This document shows positions 42,856 through 53,279 of a stretch of 64,000 nucleotides of DNA, in pieces. The DNA lies in assembly GCA_003996215.1 (NCBI GenBank), contig QJPP01007522.1, positions 62,001-126,000 on the forward strand. The letters run 5' to 3'. Position numbers and translations under genes: made by a program. The number at the start of each line of letters is the position of its first letter. The stretch's first letter is position 1. Below the pieces are notes generated by a model. That model had not been told where the DNA came from. It made no database searches and saw only the letters and a list, made by a program, of their open reading frames with translations. The DNA is from Jaltomata sinuosa (lineage: Eukaryota; Streptophyta; Magnoliopsida; Solanales; Solanaceae).

Positions 42856-44269
42856 TCACATTAGAGATTTGAGTGACCTAGCTTTGATGGGCTTACGGGC
42901 TCTTTTGATCAGCTTACAGTTTTCAACTTCTTCTTCGTCATCATCGTCGTCGTCTTCGACATAGTCAAATCCTTCATTATCCATTTGAGAAGACGAAGAT
43001 TGTGCCCCGTGAGTAGTACTGTCACTGGAATAGATTTCAGCTGCTGCTGCCGCTGCAACATTATTTTTCTTCCCAGTAGATGGACCTGATCTTTTCTTGC
43101 CCCATAAAGGACCAAAACCCGAATAATAGTAATATTCGGAAGACGACGATTTCTTAGGACGATGTGGGCGCCCGCGAGAACTCGGAGTTGGCTCGGCCTG
43201 TTTCATTTTGGTGTCGCAGTTAGCAGCAGCAGCAGTAGTAGTAGAATGAGTAGTAGTACTACTGCAATGCTTCTTCACTTGAGCAAAATGGTGCTCACAT
43301 AAATTATGCCCTCCATTCACCTCTCTACTGCATTGCCATCCCTTACCGTCATTCTTGCAGCAAATTGTTGTAATATTATTGTTATTTCCATCTACCATCT
43401 CCTCGTCTTGCTCATCTTTCTCAAAATCCTCGGAATCAGCAGGTACATTATTGTCAAAAGAATTCATCTTTTTCATATCTCTATTATCGTCCAGCTTCAT
43501 TGACGTGATACTACAGAAAAAAACAATGCTAACTCAACATTATATATAATCAATTGCATTTGAACCAAAATCCAACGATCTATATATACATACCCAACTG
43601 TTACGCCAAAAATTTCAAATAGATCTCGTAATTATCGTTTTTCTGAACTACATAAAAAGAAATGAAAGATATATACTGCTGCTAGTAAAAATAAATTGAT
43701 GTAATAGTCGAAAAGTTACCTCTGTTCAGAATCATAAAATGTCCCATTTACAGCGTAGCTATCATATCCATCCAACTGCAGCAAACGAAATCAGAAAGAA
43801 AAAAAAAACCTTTCTTTTCTTAAAAGAATAAAAGCTGTGCGGTTGAAAATAGGGGAAACAGTGAAAGAAATTAAACAAAGAAGCCTAAATACACGACAGA
43901 AATGGTGGGATTGAGATTCTTTCAGGAACCCTAATAAAAAAAAACCCTAAACCACACACCAAAAAATGAAGAGACATTGAAGAAACGAAATGGATTTTAT
44001 TGTATAGATCTGGGAAAAGGGGAGGAAGAAAAAGGAGATTCATTTATTAAACTAACCTGATAAGAAGAAGACGGCGCCGGTGCCGGTGGAGGAGGAGGAA
44101 GTAGAGACTGGTGGTTAATATTATTATCTTCGTCGGGGAATGTGATGACATCCCATGGAGACTGGTTGAGCTGGCAGAGGTGGGGGGTCTGTAAAACGGC
44201 ACCGTGTATGGAAGAAGAAGAAGCATAGTAGTGGAGCGGGGAAATTTTGGCATGCTTCCTTATTCTCAT
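42856..44269 (-). CDS. WRC-domain nuclear protein (GRF-like)
   Basis: Three exons, 44269-44057, 43775-43720 and 43510-42856, join in phase to 307 aa. Exon 1 opens with MRIRKHAKISPL and includes LNQSPWDVITF, an N-terminal module that I take to be shared by plant WRC-only proteins, and a proline tract. Exon 3 carries the WRC motif CCKNDGKGWQC with downstream C and H ligands (NGGHNLCEHH), a C3H-type zinc-binding and DNA-binding/nuclear-targeting element. A basic, Ser/Arg-rich region (GRPHRPKK), an Ala run and a very acidic stretch (DDDDDDEEEVE) follow, then a basic C-terminus. No QLQ domain is present, so it is not a full growth-regulating factor. The role is probably transcriptional; the target is unknown. 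Confidence 0.85.
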
Positions 44270-44382
44270 GGCTCTAAATAAATCTCTTCGAGGGGAGGGG
44301 GGTAGCCAGGCACGACGGAAACAGATCCAAATGGGTCTTATATCTTGTTTTTTTCTTTCTTAACTACTACTAGGGCCCAATC

Positions 44383-44602
44383 AACCCCGTTTTAATTTGT
44401 TTGATAAATTTTGATTTGGTACCTAGTTTAAGAAATTTTTTATAATCTTAAATTAAAAATATATCAAATGTATCAAAATATTTTTTAATTTTGTGGTTCA
44501 AACATATCATGTAGAAAGTTAAAATTAAAAAGTTGCGAGAAAAAATCATTCTTTTTGAAATGAATTTAAAATAAATAGATCAAACAAATTAAAATAGAGA
44601 AA
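44383..44602. mobile_element. Stowaway-like MITE
   Basis: Left end 'ccccgttttaatttgtttga' and right end 'caaacaaattaaaatagag' are inverted copies. The body shares 'cttaaattaaaaatatatc' and 'aaaaagttgc' phrases with the element at 19991. The terminal CTCCCTCC is eroded. It lies just upstream of the WRC gene. Confidence 0.6.
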
Positions 44603-44819
44603 TAATGTTTTTATTTTTCATTTTGGAGTTTGCTCTTGCATTCTTTTTTGCAATGGGAAAAGCTCAAAGATACTCATTTACTGTAAGCAATATTTTAAGT
44701 TTATTTTTTTTCATTGAACTTATTGTTATTTACATTCAGTTAGTTATTGTTAAGAATGTTTTGTTATACTTTTACTCTTGTTTATTCTTTAATTTTGAAT
44801 TGCTTTGAACTATATTTTT

Positions 44820-44915
44820 TGAGCCGTGGATCTATTAGAAACAATCTTTCTACTTAAGATAGGAGTAAAATTTGTGTCCCTTTGTGGACCTACATGAGAG
44901 ATGTTATTGTATATT
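44820..44915 (+). mobile_element. Degenerate TS-type SINE fragment
   Basis: Matches the order of the TS SINE ('gagccgtggatctattagaa', 'caatctttctact', 'gtggacctacat', then gttattgtat), but with many changes. Confidence 0.5.
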
Positions 44916-45042
44916 TTAATTCATTTAAATTACTTATAAAAAAAATCGATAGTATTGGTAGTTAATATAGTACTTCCTAACGATCACGCTAATCTATCGT
45001 GTTTGCAAGTTTTGATGAAACACTGAAAAGCGACGAGCACCC

Positions 45043-45510
45043 CGGGGCGGACCCACCCTATGTCAAGGGGATTACCCGACACTGCTTCGTTGATTTTTTT
45101 TTGTATTATATATATAAATAATCTGAAAAATACAGAATATATCTATAAGAAAGATAAATGACACCACTTGAACATCTGTGCTCCTTTGGCTTGTTGGTTT
45201 GGCGCGTTGCTTGTGTAGAGGAGCCCTCGAATTCGAAGTTTCGAACCTCCAACCTCCAATTCCTAATCAAAATAGGATAAATTAAGCCAGTTGAACTAGG
45301 ATTTGATTTATGCAGTATTGTAGAAATTAAATTACTTGTCTGAAAAGGTACTGGACACAATAATAAACTCGTCGAAAAGTTGTAGTAGTTTACTTTATTT
45401 ATGATTTATTAATACGCTTTAAATAGTTTTATTAATATAATGGTATTATATCAATTGTTTATTCTTTAAACATTGACACTGCTTATAAAAAATCCTGCGT
45501 ATGCCACTGC
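45043..45510. mobile_element. hAT-type non-autonomous element
   Basis: A perfect 8-bp target duplication, GAGCACCC, flanks it (45035-45042 and 45511-45518). Its ends are imperfect inverted repeats: CGGGGCGGACCCACC on the left, and GCAGTGGCATACGCAGG read from the right. Length 468 bp, no transposase. The interior contains a stretch (45170-45290) with 'gtttcgaacctccaacctcc' resembling a degenerate tRNA-derived insert. Confidence 0.78.
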
Positions 45511-45552
45511 GAGCACCCAAAAATCAGTAGTATTGGTAGCTTTTAATTACCT

Positions 45553-45725
45553 TCTCGACGCCACCAAAAGATGTGGTGTAGTGGATGGGGTTCCTCCTCC
45601 CTTAATTATAGATCTCGGGTTCGAGCTTTGGATATGAAAAATAAATTTTAGTAGGGAGCACTTTCCCTGAATGAGTCCTAGGCAGCACAAACCCGAATTA
45701 GCCCGCTCAAATACGAATATATGAA
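45553..45725 (+). mobile_element. tRNA-derived SINE
   Basis: A Pol III-like head with A-box-like 'tgtggtgtagtggatggggt' and B-box 'tcgggttcgagc' is followed by 'agtagggagcactttccctg' and 'aatgagtcctaggcagcaca'. The same family appears on the minus strand at 41176-41350. Confidence 0.65.
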
Positions 45726-46076
45726 AGAAAGAAAAATACCTCTACAAAAACAGGGTAAAATTGGTTTGTAGCCTATAATACAATTAATTTGTCTTATTTG
45801 AAATCTCTCGATCTCTCTCGAGAGATTTTTATTTTTATACGTAGAAGGATATATTCTTTCTATTTAAATTATAAAAGGCTAAAGTCCAATCATTTTTCTG
45901 GGATGGATGAAAAAATGCAATTGGCAACCTAAATAGACAAATTAGCTATTCAATTTTAATTTTATGCTAATGTAATTGATTAGATTTTGAATTTAAAAAA
46001 TCAAAGAATAATTTGACATACAAGCCAAATACGTGCAAAGTATCAACTTATCCCTTCAAATATGAGTTGTGATGAG

Positions 46077-46244
46077 CGGTGGCGAAGCTAATAATTTTGT
46101 TAAAGGTATTTAAAATTTTAGTATGTATTCCTAAAAAGTTGCCTTTGACCTATATATACGATCTTATTTTCTATATGAACAATATAATTTTTTGATAAAG
46201 GGTGTTCGAATAACTACCCTTGGATCAATGTAGCTACGTCACTA
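46077..46244. mobile_element. Small hAT-type MITE
   Basis: 168 bp with inverted ends CGGTGGCGAAGCTA and, read from the right, TAGTGACGTAGCTAC. Flanked by near-identical 8-bp repeats GTGATGAG (46069-46076) and GTGATAAG (46245-46252). Confidence 0.72.
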
Positions 46245-46661
46245 GTGATAAGAATTTTATGAGTCTTATTATTTTCTCTTTTCTTGTAAAAGAACAAAGT
46301 CTTATATTAAATGTGAGAGATTGACTATGGATGGATTCAAAAGAGGTAGAGGTAGAGGTAGATTGAACAAGTATTTAGTAGAGGTGATTAAACAGGACAT
46401 GGTGTAGTTGCGGTTCACCGAGGACATGGTCTTAGATAGGAAGACGCGGAGGACACAGATTAGGGTAGTAGGTAGGAGTATATGTCTTGTTGTACATTCT
46501 AGTAGTCGTAGTATTACTCTTGTTTCATGTTCTTCGATTTCTGTTATTATTTATTGTTTCGTGTAGTTTGATTATAGTATTGTTCTGCTATTGTCTGTTG
46601 TTTTATTATACAATCTGTTGTTTCTTTTATTTCCATTACATTTTTTCTAGACTGTTTTTAT

Positions 46662-46795
46662 TTTGAGTCGGAGGTCGATCAGAAACAACCATTTTACCTC
46701 TAAGGTAAAGGTTAAGTCTGTGTACACTCTATCCTCTCGATACCTCGACTTTGTGGGACACACTGGATATGCGGTTGTAGTAATCACGACCGACC
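46662..46795 (+). mobile_element. TS-type SINE
   Basis: 'gagtcggaggtcgatcagaa acaacc', 'tacctctaaggtaaag', 'gtctgtgtacactctatcct', 'gtgggacacactggatatgc' follow the TS SINE order from middle to 3' end. The TTG tail is degraded. Confidence 0.65.
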
Positions 46796-47090
46796 AAGTG
46801 TCATCATTAGGAAAATATCTATTTCCCATCTTCTATGAAAGTGTTGCACACTATATCTTTGTCTAATATTTCTAAGATCTCAATAATTTTTAGAATCTAA
46901 GTAATACTAAAGTACTTGTAACATTTATACTTGTAACTACATAGTTATTCAAATGATAGGCTTATTTTCCTTAGACTTGCCTGATGTAGATGCTTGCTTT
47001 TACCAAAACTAGTAAAGTGTATACCCCATCAATCCAATCTACTGTCACACTGCTCATTTATATGTACATCTGCAATTCAAACAGTAATAT
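46796..47090. other. Spacer
   Basis: AT-rich, no gene or defined repeat seen. Confidence 0.4.
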
Positions 47091-47091
47091 T

Positions 47092-47560
47092 AACTTCCTC
47101 CCTCCCAAATTTACGTGGTATTTTTCGTTTTTTCTGAATTAATTTAACTAATTTTTACAGTTAAATTAAATTAAATTAATTTAATATTTTAAAATTAAAA
47201 TTTAGATATTAAAAAATTATATGAAAAGTGTTATAAATTGCAATTCTTTTATGTTATATGATTAAAAAAATATATTTTAAAATATTGGTCAAAGTTTATT
47301 TAGTTTGAATCTTGAAAGGCAAAAAAGTGCCACATAAAGGGTGTTTGGATTGACTTATTTTTAAGTGTTTTAGGCTTTTAAGCACTTTTTTTATTTTGAG
47401 GTGTTTGACAAAGATAAAAAATATTTTTAAGCATTTTACTTTAAGCTTAAAAATTACAAAAAAAAAACAAAAAACTAAAAGTCAAAAGTTGATTGCTACC
47501 TACTTTTGACTTTTAACTTTTAACTTATAAGTCACTTAAAAAAATTCATTGTGGTTTTGC
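47092..47560. mobile_element. Stowaway-like MITE followed by a second AT-rich foldback
   Basis: 47095 begins TTCCTCCCTCCCAAATTTAC, a Stowaway-like end; the partner is weakly seen at 'gtgccacataaa' near 47330. From 47339 a second element starts with 'gggtgtttggattgacttat' and its right part contains the inverted phrase 'cttataagtcacttaaa' (47525-47541). Both are degenerate. Confidence 0.45.
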
Positions 47561-48120
47561 AGGTGTGGCAAAACTATCTGTTGATCTAAAAAGAAGTTCT
47601 TAAGGAAATGCTAAGCAGTAAGCAAAGAACTTATAATTTTTAGTACCTAAAAATACTAGTACTTATTTCTTTTTTTAAAATTTATTTTAATGAAAATTCT
47701 GATGAATCAATTTGGACTATATATCATGTCCAATTTTTTGATGGACTAAAATGGATCGAACTAATAAATAAGCGGGGCAATGACCCATCCAAACTTAGAC
47801 GAATTGAATGAATTATATTTTCATAAACTAGTTTTGCCACCGCTAAGTCATACCGTCATTTCTCGTCTTTTTTAGTGAAACTACAAACAGGATGAATCTT
47901 TCTGTGATTTTGTAAAGAGATGAATTGGACAATGAATTAAACAAATTGTATAAAAGGAAATTGGATAGGATATATGCAAATCAATAAATGGTACATACAT
48001 CCATTAAGGTGGTGTGGGAAAAAATGCAATTATATAAACTCTTAATAATGCACCAATATAATTTAGAAATGAACAAGACAAATAAAAAGAAATATAAGAT
48101 ATAGGGGTTGATCATCATGA
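47561..48120. other. Spacer downstream of AG-peptide copy 3
   Basis: AT-rich, containing the probable 3' UTR of the minus-strand AG-peptide gene. No gene. Confidence 0.45.
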
Positions 48121-48315
48121 TCAGAAGAAGAAAGTGGCCATGGAAGCAAAAAAAGCCATTAGAAGTGGAACAAACAAAGTTGCTCCATCATTCTTCATGG
48201 AAGGTGAAGGTGAAGGTGCTTCTGTTCCAGCTGCAAAAACTCCAATATTCCCAAAAGCCACAACAATCATTAAGCAAATTGTGAAAACCATAGGCAATTT
48301 CTTGAATCCCTCCAT
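48121..48315 (-). CDS. Arabinogalactan peptide, GPI-anchored (copy 3)
   Basis: 64-aa AG-peptide precursor, dispersed paralogue of the copies at 27809 and 30942. Signal peptide about residues 7-29 (PMVFTICLMIVVAFGNIGVF), mature core TEAPSPSPSMKNDG with Ser-Pro/Ala-Pro dipeptides, GPI-anchor tail ending ATFFF. It differs from the others by a Lys-Asn-Asp in place of Glu-Ser in the mature core. One exon; TATA-like TTATAAAAGG on the minus strand is about 85 bp upstream. It lies 17-20 kb from its relatives, with two larger genes in between. Confidence 0.88.
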   Translation of the reverse strand: MEGFKKLPMVFTICLMIVVAFGNIGVFAAGTEAPSPSPSMKNDGATLFVPLLMAFFASMATFFF

Positions 48316-48397
48316 TGTGTATATTGATTCTCTTAAATTGCAAATTTTGTCAATTTTATTTTATTTTTTCTTGAAATTTCTTGAATCCCTCCATTCC

Positions 48398-48405
48398 TTT
48401 TATAA
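48398..48405 (-). promoter_or_regulatory. TATA box of arabinogalactan peptide copy 3
   Basis: The minus strand reads TTATAAAAGG here. TAGCTGGAAG is found just upstream (48421-48430), similar to TAGCTGGAGAA upstream of copy 1. Confidence 0.6.
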
Positions 48406-48431
48406 TGAATCACTAAGAATCTTCCAGCTAT

Positions 48432-49150
48432 ACTGGTATTTCTTTAAGTCTAATATCAAATGATTTAATTAGTGATGTGCTAGGCTGGGGTTTGTTGGGT
48501 GCATGATGGTAATAATTAATGTTTACTTTGTTAATTAATATATATAGTCGGAGTTTTTATTTCTTTTATGAAATTAATTGAACATGAACAAGAATAATGC
48601 TTGATAAGTAAGTGTGTCTTCTTTGAAATATTAGTTGTATTTATTGAAGAGTTCATCATCATCTGGCAATTGAGAGCCACGTTATAGTGCCATTTTTATT
48701 CGTCATTAGTAGTTTAGGATGAGAGAAATCAATATATTGTTGATAGATGCATAAGAAGGGGAAAATGAGAAAAGAAATTCATAATGAATATGGAAGAGTA
48801 GGATCTTTGAAGTTGTGCTCTTGAATCAAATATCAAATATTTATTTATTGAAATTGTGGCTTTGGTCAAAACTTGGACATATAATGGTTGTACTTCATAC
48901 GTTTTGTCATGTAACAATTCAAACATATATATGGTTGCGCACTTCAAACATTTTAGCATGAAGTTTAGGTGAAGAAGTTTTTGTCTAAAAATAATTTGTT
49001 GTTCGAATTTCGATAATCCAACATACAATTCAACAGTACTCAAATCTATTTCAAATAAGCTAAATTTTACTTAAAACATAAGTTCCATATATAAATCACA
49101 AATTTTTTTTTGGACAGGTTAAAATCAGTTGAGTTAGTAAACGAGTTGAG
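48432..49150. other. AT-rich spacer
   Basis: No gene is supported; the open frame of 104 codons on the minus strand lacks any domain or coding bias that I can see. Confidence 0.4.
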
Positions 49151-49159
49151 CTAAAATTA

Positions 49160-49840
49160 GTCCAAAAGTTACTTGGACTAAAAATGACATGAGTCGTGAC
49201 CCCCGGCCCCCAACTTGACCCATTTTTTTTTGAAATGATCAACCTTTTCCCACTCCATCCCATACCGGGGGTCCCTCTGTGACCATCAATCGAGGTTTGA
49301 GCCTTCGTGTTCAAACTTGTCGATCAAACCCTGACTCGAACTGGGACCTGACCACAACCCAAAATCCTACCCCAACACGGACCTCAAACATCCAACACCT
49401 GACCCCAACCCTAGATTAAACTCGATCATAACCCAACCCCGACATGACTCGACCCAGACCCAAAACATGAGACCTCCACCCTCACACGGTACAAATACCC
49501 GATCCTAAATCAAGACTCGAGCCCCAATGCTCAGTCATGACCCAAGACATGAGGACCGAAACCCAACCTTGACCGAAGACTAGTCCTTGACCCCGACCTG
49601 AGACCCGTTCAAACCCGGAACTAGACACCCTAGACTCGAGAAACTACCCAAACCCAGGACCCAACCTTGACCCATGACTCAATACTCGACCTTGACCAGG
49701 ATACTGAGGCCCCACCCGATACTTGACCTTAACCCAAAATCCAATCCTGACCCGTGATCCAGAACCCTGACCTCGAGATCTGTCCATGCCCTCGATAAGA
49801 GTTAGGCCAAGGATCGAATCTCGAGTCAATGTCGAAATTA
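49160..49840. repeat. Degenerate CGACCC(A/C)A-type minisatellite
   Basis: About 600 bp on the + strand built from variable 11-15-bp units such as 'ctgaccccaacc', 'ctcgacccagaccc', 'cttgacccatgact' and 'cctgacccgtgatc'. It is far richer in C than its AT-rich neighbours and is strongly C-biased on one strand. The units are too diverged for a fixed period. Open frames inside it are by-products. Confidence 0.75.
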
Positions 49841-50152
49841 AGTAAGAAAATCACTTACTATTTTCAAGGATATTTTTTTTGGGAAACATTTTCCTTCGTA
49901 CCAAACACCCCGACCCATTATAAAGATACATAATAAATCTCAAAACGTAAATTCAAATTAAAGTAAATCTTAAAAATAAACTAATATTGAACTAGAATTA
50001 GACTAAATTGGAGATCAGTTTCAACATAAATTGTGTTAAGATTGGGCTAAAAATCAACGTATACAATATCAAAATTAAGCCATTTTTAACACCCCTAAAC
50101 ACAACCATGAATTTGAACTAAGAATAAAAACATGACATTATATTTAAAAATA

Positions 50153-50385
50153 TTACATGGAAAGAAGGTGTAAAGGAAGGAAGAGCAACACCAAATGGCA
50201 TCCATGCACAGAAAGAGCCCTACAGTACCTCACTGCTAGTACTCTCCTCCGCCGGTGTGTACCTTCCCGTAGGTTGATCAGCCCTTGTGGCCTGCCAGAG
50301 GGTCTCCAAACTAGCACTGTCATAAATTGTATACCATTATTCTCCAACAGCTCCGGAGATGATGATGAATTTGAACTCATCATAA
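50153..50385 (-). pseudogene. C2-domain (SRC2-like) gene fragment
   Basis: The minus strand encodes VWRPSGRPQGLIN. The string RPSGRPQG is characteristic of the end of the C2 domain in plant SRC2-like proteins, where it is followed by a conserved beta strand. Here the following residues leave the family pattern and stops appear in the other frames, so it looks like a broken fragment. A minus-strand frame with ATG at 50383 runs 76 codons, starting MMSSNSSSSPELL, which is not a C2 start. Confidence 0.4.
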
Positions 50386-50831
50386 ACTGATATTTCTCGA
50401 ATGCTGCCTTTACTTTCTTTGCTCCAACTTATACATTTACATTTGGAAGTTTTAAATATAGTATTATAACAATAACATACCCAATATAACTAATAATAAA
50501 GTATTTTTATATGTAATTAATTTTTCCTTTTATTTTATTTGACTATGGAATCACCATAATCTAACGTCAATTTCTTGAATGTGTGTATGATAACAACGTG
50601 ACATGCTACATTATTTTGTGATACTATTAGCCTTAATGTGTACAGTCGAAGTTGAATGATAAAACAGAAATGCAACATTAATTTTGAGCTATTACTAGCT
50701 TCATATATTACAATATCCTCCAAATTCACAAGCAAGACATGAAACTTAATTTGAAAATAGCATTATAATAGGTGCCTTAAAAGCCCAAGGGAGAAAATAA
50801 TTATCGAAAGGGCAAGAGTTGTAGCAACAAA
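50386..50831. other. AT-rich spacer
   Basis: Nothing recognisable up to the tRNA gene. Confidence 0.4.
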
Positions 50832-50904
50832 GACTCCATGGCCCAATGGATAAGGCGCTGGTCTACGAAACCAGAGATTCTGGGTTCGATCCCCAGTGGA
50901 GTCG
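50832..50904 (+). tRNA. tRNA-Arg (ACG)
   Basis: A 73-nt cloverleaf: acceptor GACTCCA/TGGAGTC, anticodon stem CTGGT/ACCAG with loop CTACGAA (anticodon ACG), T loop TTCGATC, discriminator G. It is preceded by AGCAACAAA, which contains the CAA used as the Pol III start in plants, and followed after a few bases by a T-rich terminator. Confidence 0.93.
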
Positions 50905-51289
50905 GTTTATTTTTTTTTTCATTTTTATTGCATACAGATACAGGAACATTTTCACTCTACATATCCTATCCCTTTGCTCATCAACATTATAATATCACAC
51001 TGTAATAACAGAATTTTTTTTTATTTTCCCTAGTCAGTAAAAAGATGACACATTCAAGAATTTTCTTTTCCACCAAGATTGCAAAATAATCACTTTTACA
51101 TGATACACATACAAGGAAACAAGAGAAACCGTCACATTTTGAGTTTACATTAGAGCATTCTCTATAACGATTGAACTCTCTAATCCTTGATAAAGCTGCA
51201 CTAGAACTTGAAACTATTTGGTCTCTTCTAAGAAAGTCGACAACTTCAAGGTGCTAGATGCATCCGCCATTAAGTTGCCAAAGTTGATG

Positions 51290-51930
51290 CTTGGATTCGC
51301 TAACCTCAGGCTTGTTCAAATGAAGTGCAGATTCAAACTTCCAGCCTCAATAACACCTGTCAGCCAAATTGAAGATGTCCAAATATCATACACAAAAGAA
51401 TTATGGGAAATTGTTGCTACAAACACTATAAGAGTCTTCTGCAGGAAGTGAATGGGGTTCAGAGTATGAACTTAAAAAGAAATTCAAACAACTGGGAGGT
51501 GAATAGGGCTGCTGAATTCTTCCATCTTTTAAACACATATCAGCAGCTAAATAACACAAAAGACAGCATAACATGGATCCCTAGCAACAAGGGTGTGATT
51601 ACAGTGACTTCATGTTAAGTCCTTGGTCATGGAAGCAAACTCACTCACAGGGACAAAAGTGTTTTCCCCTATGTAGCAAATGTTGTTTTGTGGGAGACAT
51701 TATGAGAGCATTTGCCACTTGTCTTTGCACTGCCAGGTTACAGTGCAATCGTAGCAGCTTTTATTATGTGCAATAGGAATGCAATGTGTCATGCCAAGGA
51801 CTACAAATGATATGCTGGTATAGAGAAGACTTAAGAAAGAGGAGTTCTCCATGGTGGAAAACTATTATCTGAATTTTTTTTGGTGGAATATTTGGGCTGA
51901 AAGGAATAAAAAGATGTTTTGAAGATTCTG
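51290..51930 (+). mobile_element. LINE remnant, 3' end of ORF2
   Basis: Translation pieces match the C-terminal region after the reverse transcriptase in plant L1 elements: an SITWIPSNKGVITVTS stretch (the 'W..S..G.FSVKS' box of the zf-RVT region), cysteine-containing text near 51665-51700, and WWNIWAERNKKMF near the end ('IWWTIWKERN' box). Frames shift several times and stops occur, so the copy is dead. Confidence 0.55.
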
Positions 51931-52109
51931 CTTAGCTACATCAATAAGATTAACTGTATATTTTCGTTTTGCTTATGGTGTCAAATGTAACATGTAATGA
52001 GGCTGAAACAGTTCTGGAAACACCACTCCCCACAAAATTAGATGGGGCATACTTTTGCTTTTTGTTACATTTTACAGTACCAGTAGAACATCTGTTCAAA
52101 TTTATAAAA

Positions 52110-52463
52110 GGAAAAGAGCCAAAAATAAACCCAAAAGTATTTGAAATAGGTCAAATTTATCCTCCGTTACGTTTTTGGCTCAAAAATACCCTCGCCGTTA
52201 AGTTTTTGGCTCAAAAATACCCTCCAATTAGCTGAAAAATACCCTTCCTACTGAAGGTTGCTCCAAAACAAGGGAAAATGGGCCTATTTGGCTTGTTTTG
52301 GAGCAACCGTTAGTAGGAAGGGTATTTTGAGCTATTTGGCTAGTTGGAGGGGGCATTTTTGAGCCAAAAACTTAACAGCGAGGGTATTTTTGAGCCAAAA
52401 CGTAACGGAGGATAAATTTGACTTATTTCAAACAGTTCAGGGGTATTTTTTTACCCTTTTCCC
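52110..52463. mobile_element. Palindromic Mutator-type MITE with 10-bp target duplication
   Basis: A perfect 10-bp direct repeat, ATTTATAAAA, flanks the element (52100-52109 and 52464-52473). The two arms, about 165 bp each, are inverted copies along their whole length: GGAAAAGAGCCAAAAATAAA on the left pairs with the right end ...TTTTTTTACCCTTTTCCC, and the inner stem 'cttcctactgaaggttgctc' pairs with its complement near 52300. The loop is near 52285. Transcripts through it would fold into a long hairpin. Confidence 0.88.
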
Positions 52464-53279
52464 ATTTATAAAACTACTTTACCTTCTCAAAAAAGAGTAT
52501 TCTTGGTGGAACATGACTTATCAAACAATCAGCTTTCTACCGCTTAATCTAGAATTAGCAATACCTTACTCCTCCTAATTCATCAATATTAGATTACATG
52601 AATAATACAAAAAGGTAATCATAACAAGTATTTGCTGATTTTACAAAACTCATTTCCAAACATGCCTTAAAAATATATTTAACATATATTCCAACAATTT
52701 AGAATTCAATGCACTGCCAAAACACCAAGGCTTATAGTCTAGTAGTATCAGCGAGAGTCTTCCACACGATAGGAGCCGGTTCGATTTCTACTATATTCCC
52801 TTAACTCTTAAGTAATAGGAAAAAGAAATTTAAAATACATTGTCAAATATGTTCAAGGACTTGTAAGTTCATTAACACAAAAGAAAATAGTAACCGAAAA
52901 TCAGTTAGTCCCCAATATGACTTCATACCACTTCAATTTTTTTTTTATAATGACTGTCAATTATGAAGGTAAATAACAAACACACAGCTATTAAGGCCCA
53001 AAACACCCATGCTTCATGATATCAATCAGTAAGAAACCAATAATCTACCGGCGTTATTTGGAGACGTCCATAAACCTGAAGCTTATATTCGGGTGAAAAT
53101 TTGGTGTAAACACAATACTCCAGAATGTAAGAGATGACAAAATTCTTCCAAATAGAATGGTGTCACCAATAACCATGAAGTTTAAGGAAAGCTGGTGAGA
53201 ATTTCACAATCTTCCAGATGCCTAAGTTGAAAGAAGAACATCATTGTTGTTGTATAGAAGGACATTTACCTCTTGTGGT
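52464..53279. other. Spacer with a tRNA-like fragment
   Basis: AT-rich. At 52735-52795 there is tRNA-like sequence, 'agtctagtagtatcagcgag' and 'ggttcgatttctac', resembling Pol III A and B boxes of a decayed SINE or tRNA. The last 250 bp are probably the 3' UTR of the CCDC174-like gene. Confidence 0.45.

Noticed and set aside
44605..44808. 67-codon hydrophobic open frame on +
   Set aside because: AT-rich sequence gives Phe/Leu/Ile-rich frames by chance; it lies between two transposon fragments.
49644..49829. Arg/Gly-rich open frame in the CGACCC array
   Set aside because: It results from repeat units rather than a coding gene; no start context or domain.
52735..52795. Another tRNA-like stretch
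   Set aside because: Only A- and B-box-like strings are present; no stems close. It is treated as a decayed SINE or tRNA fragment.
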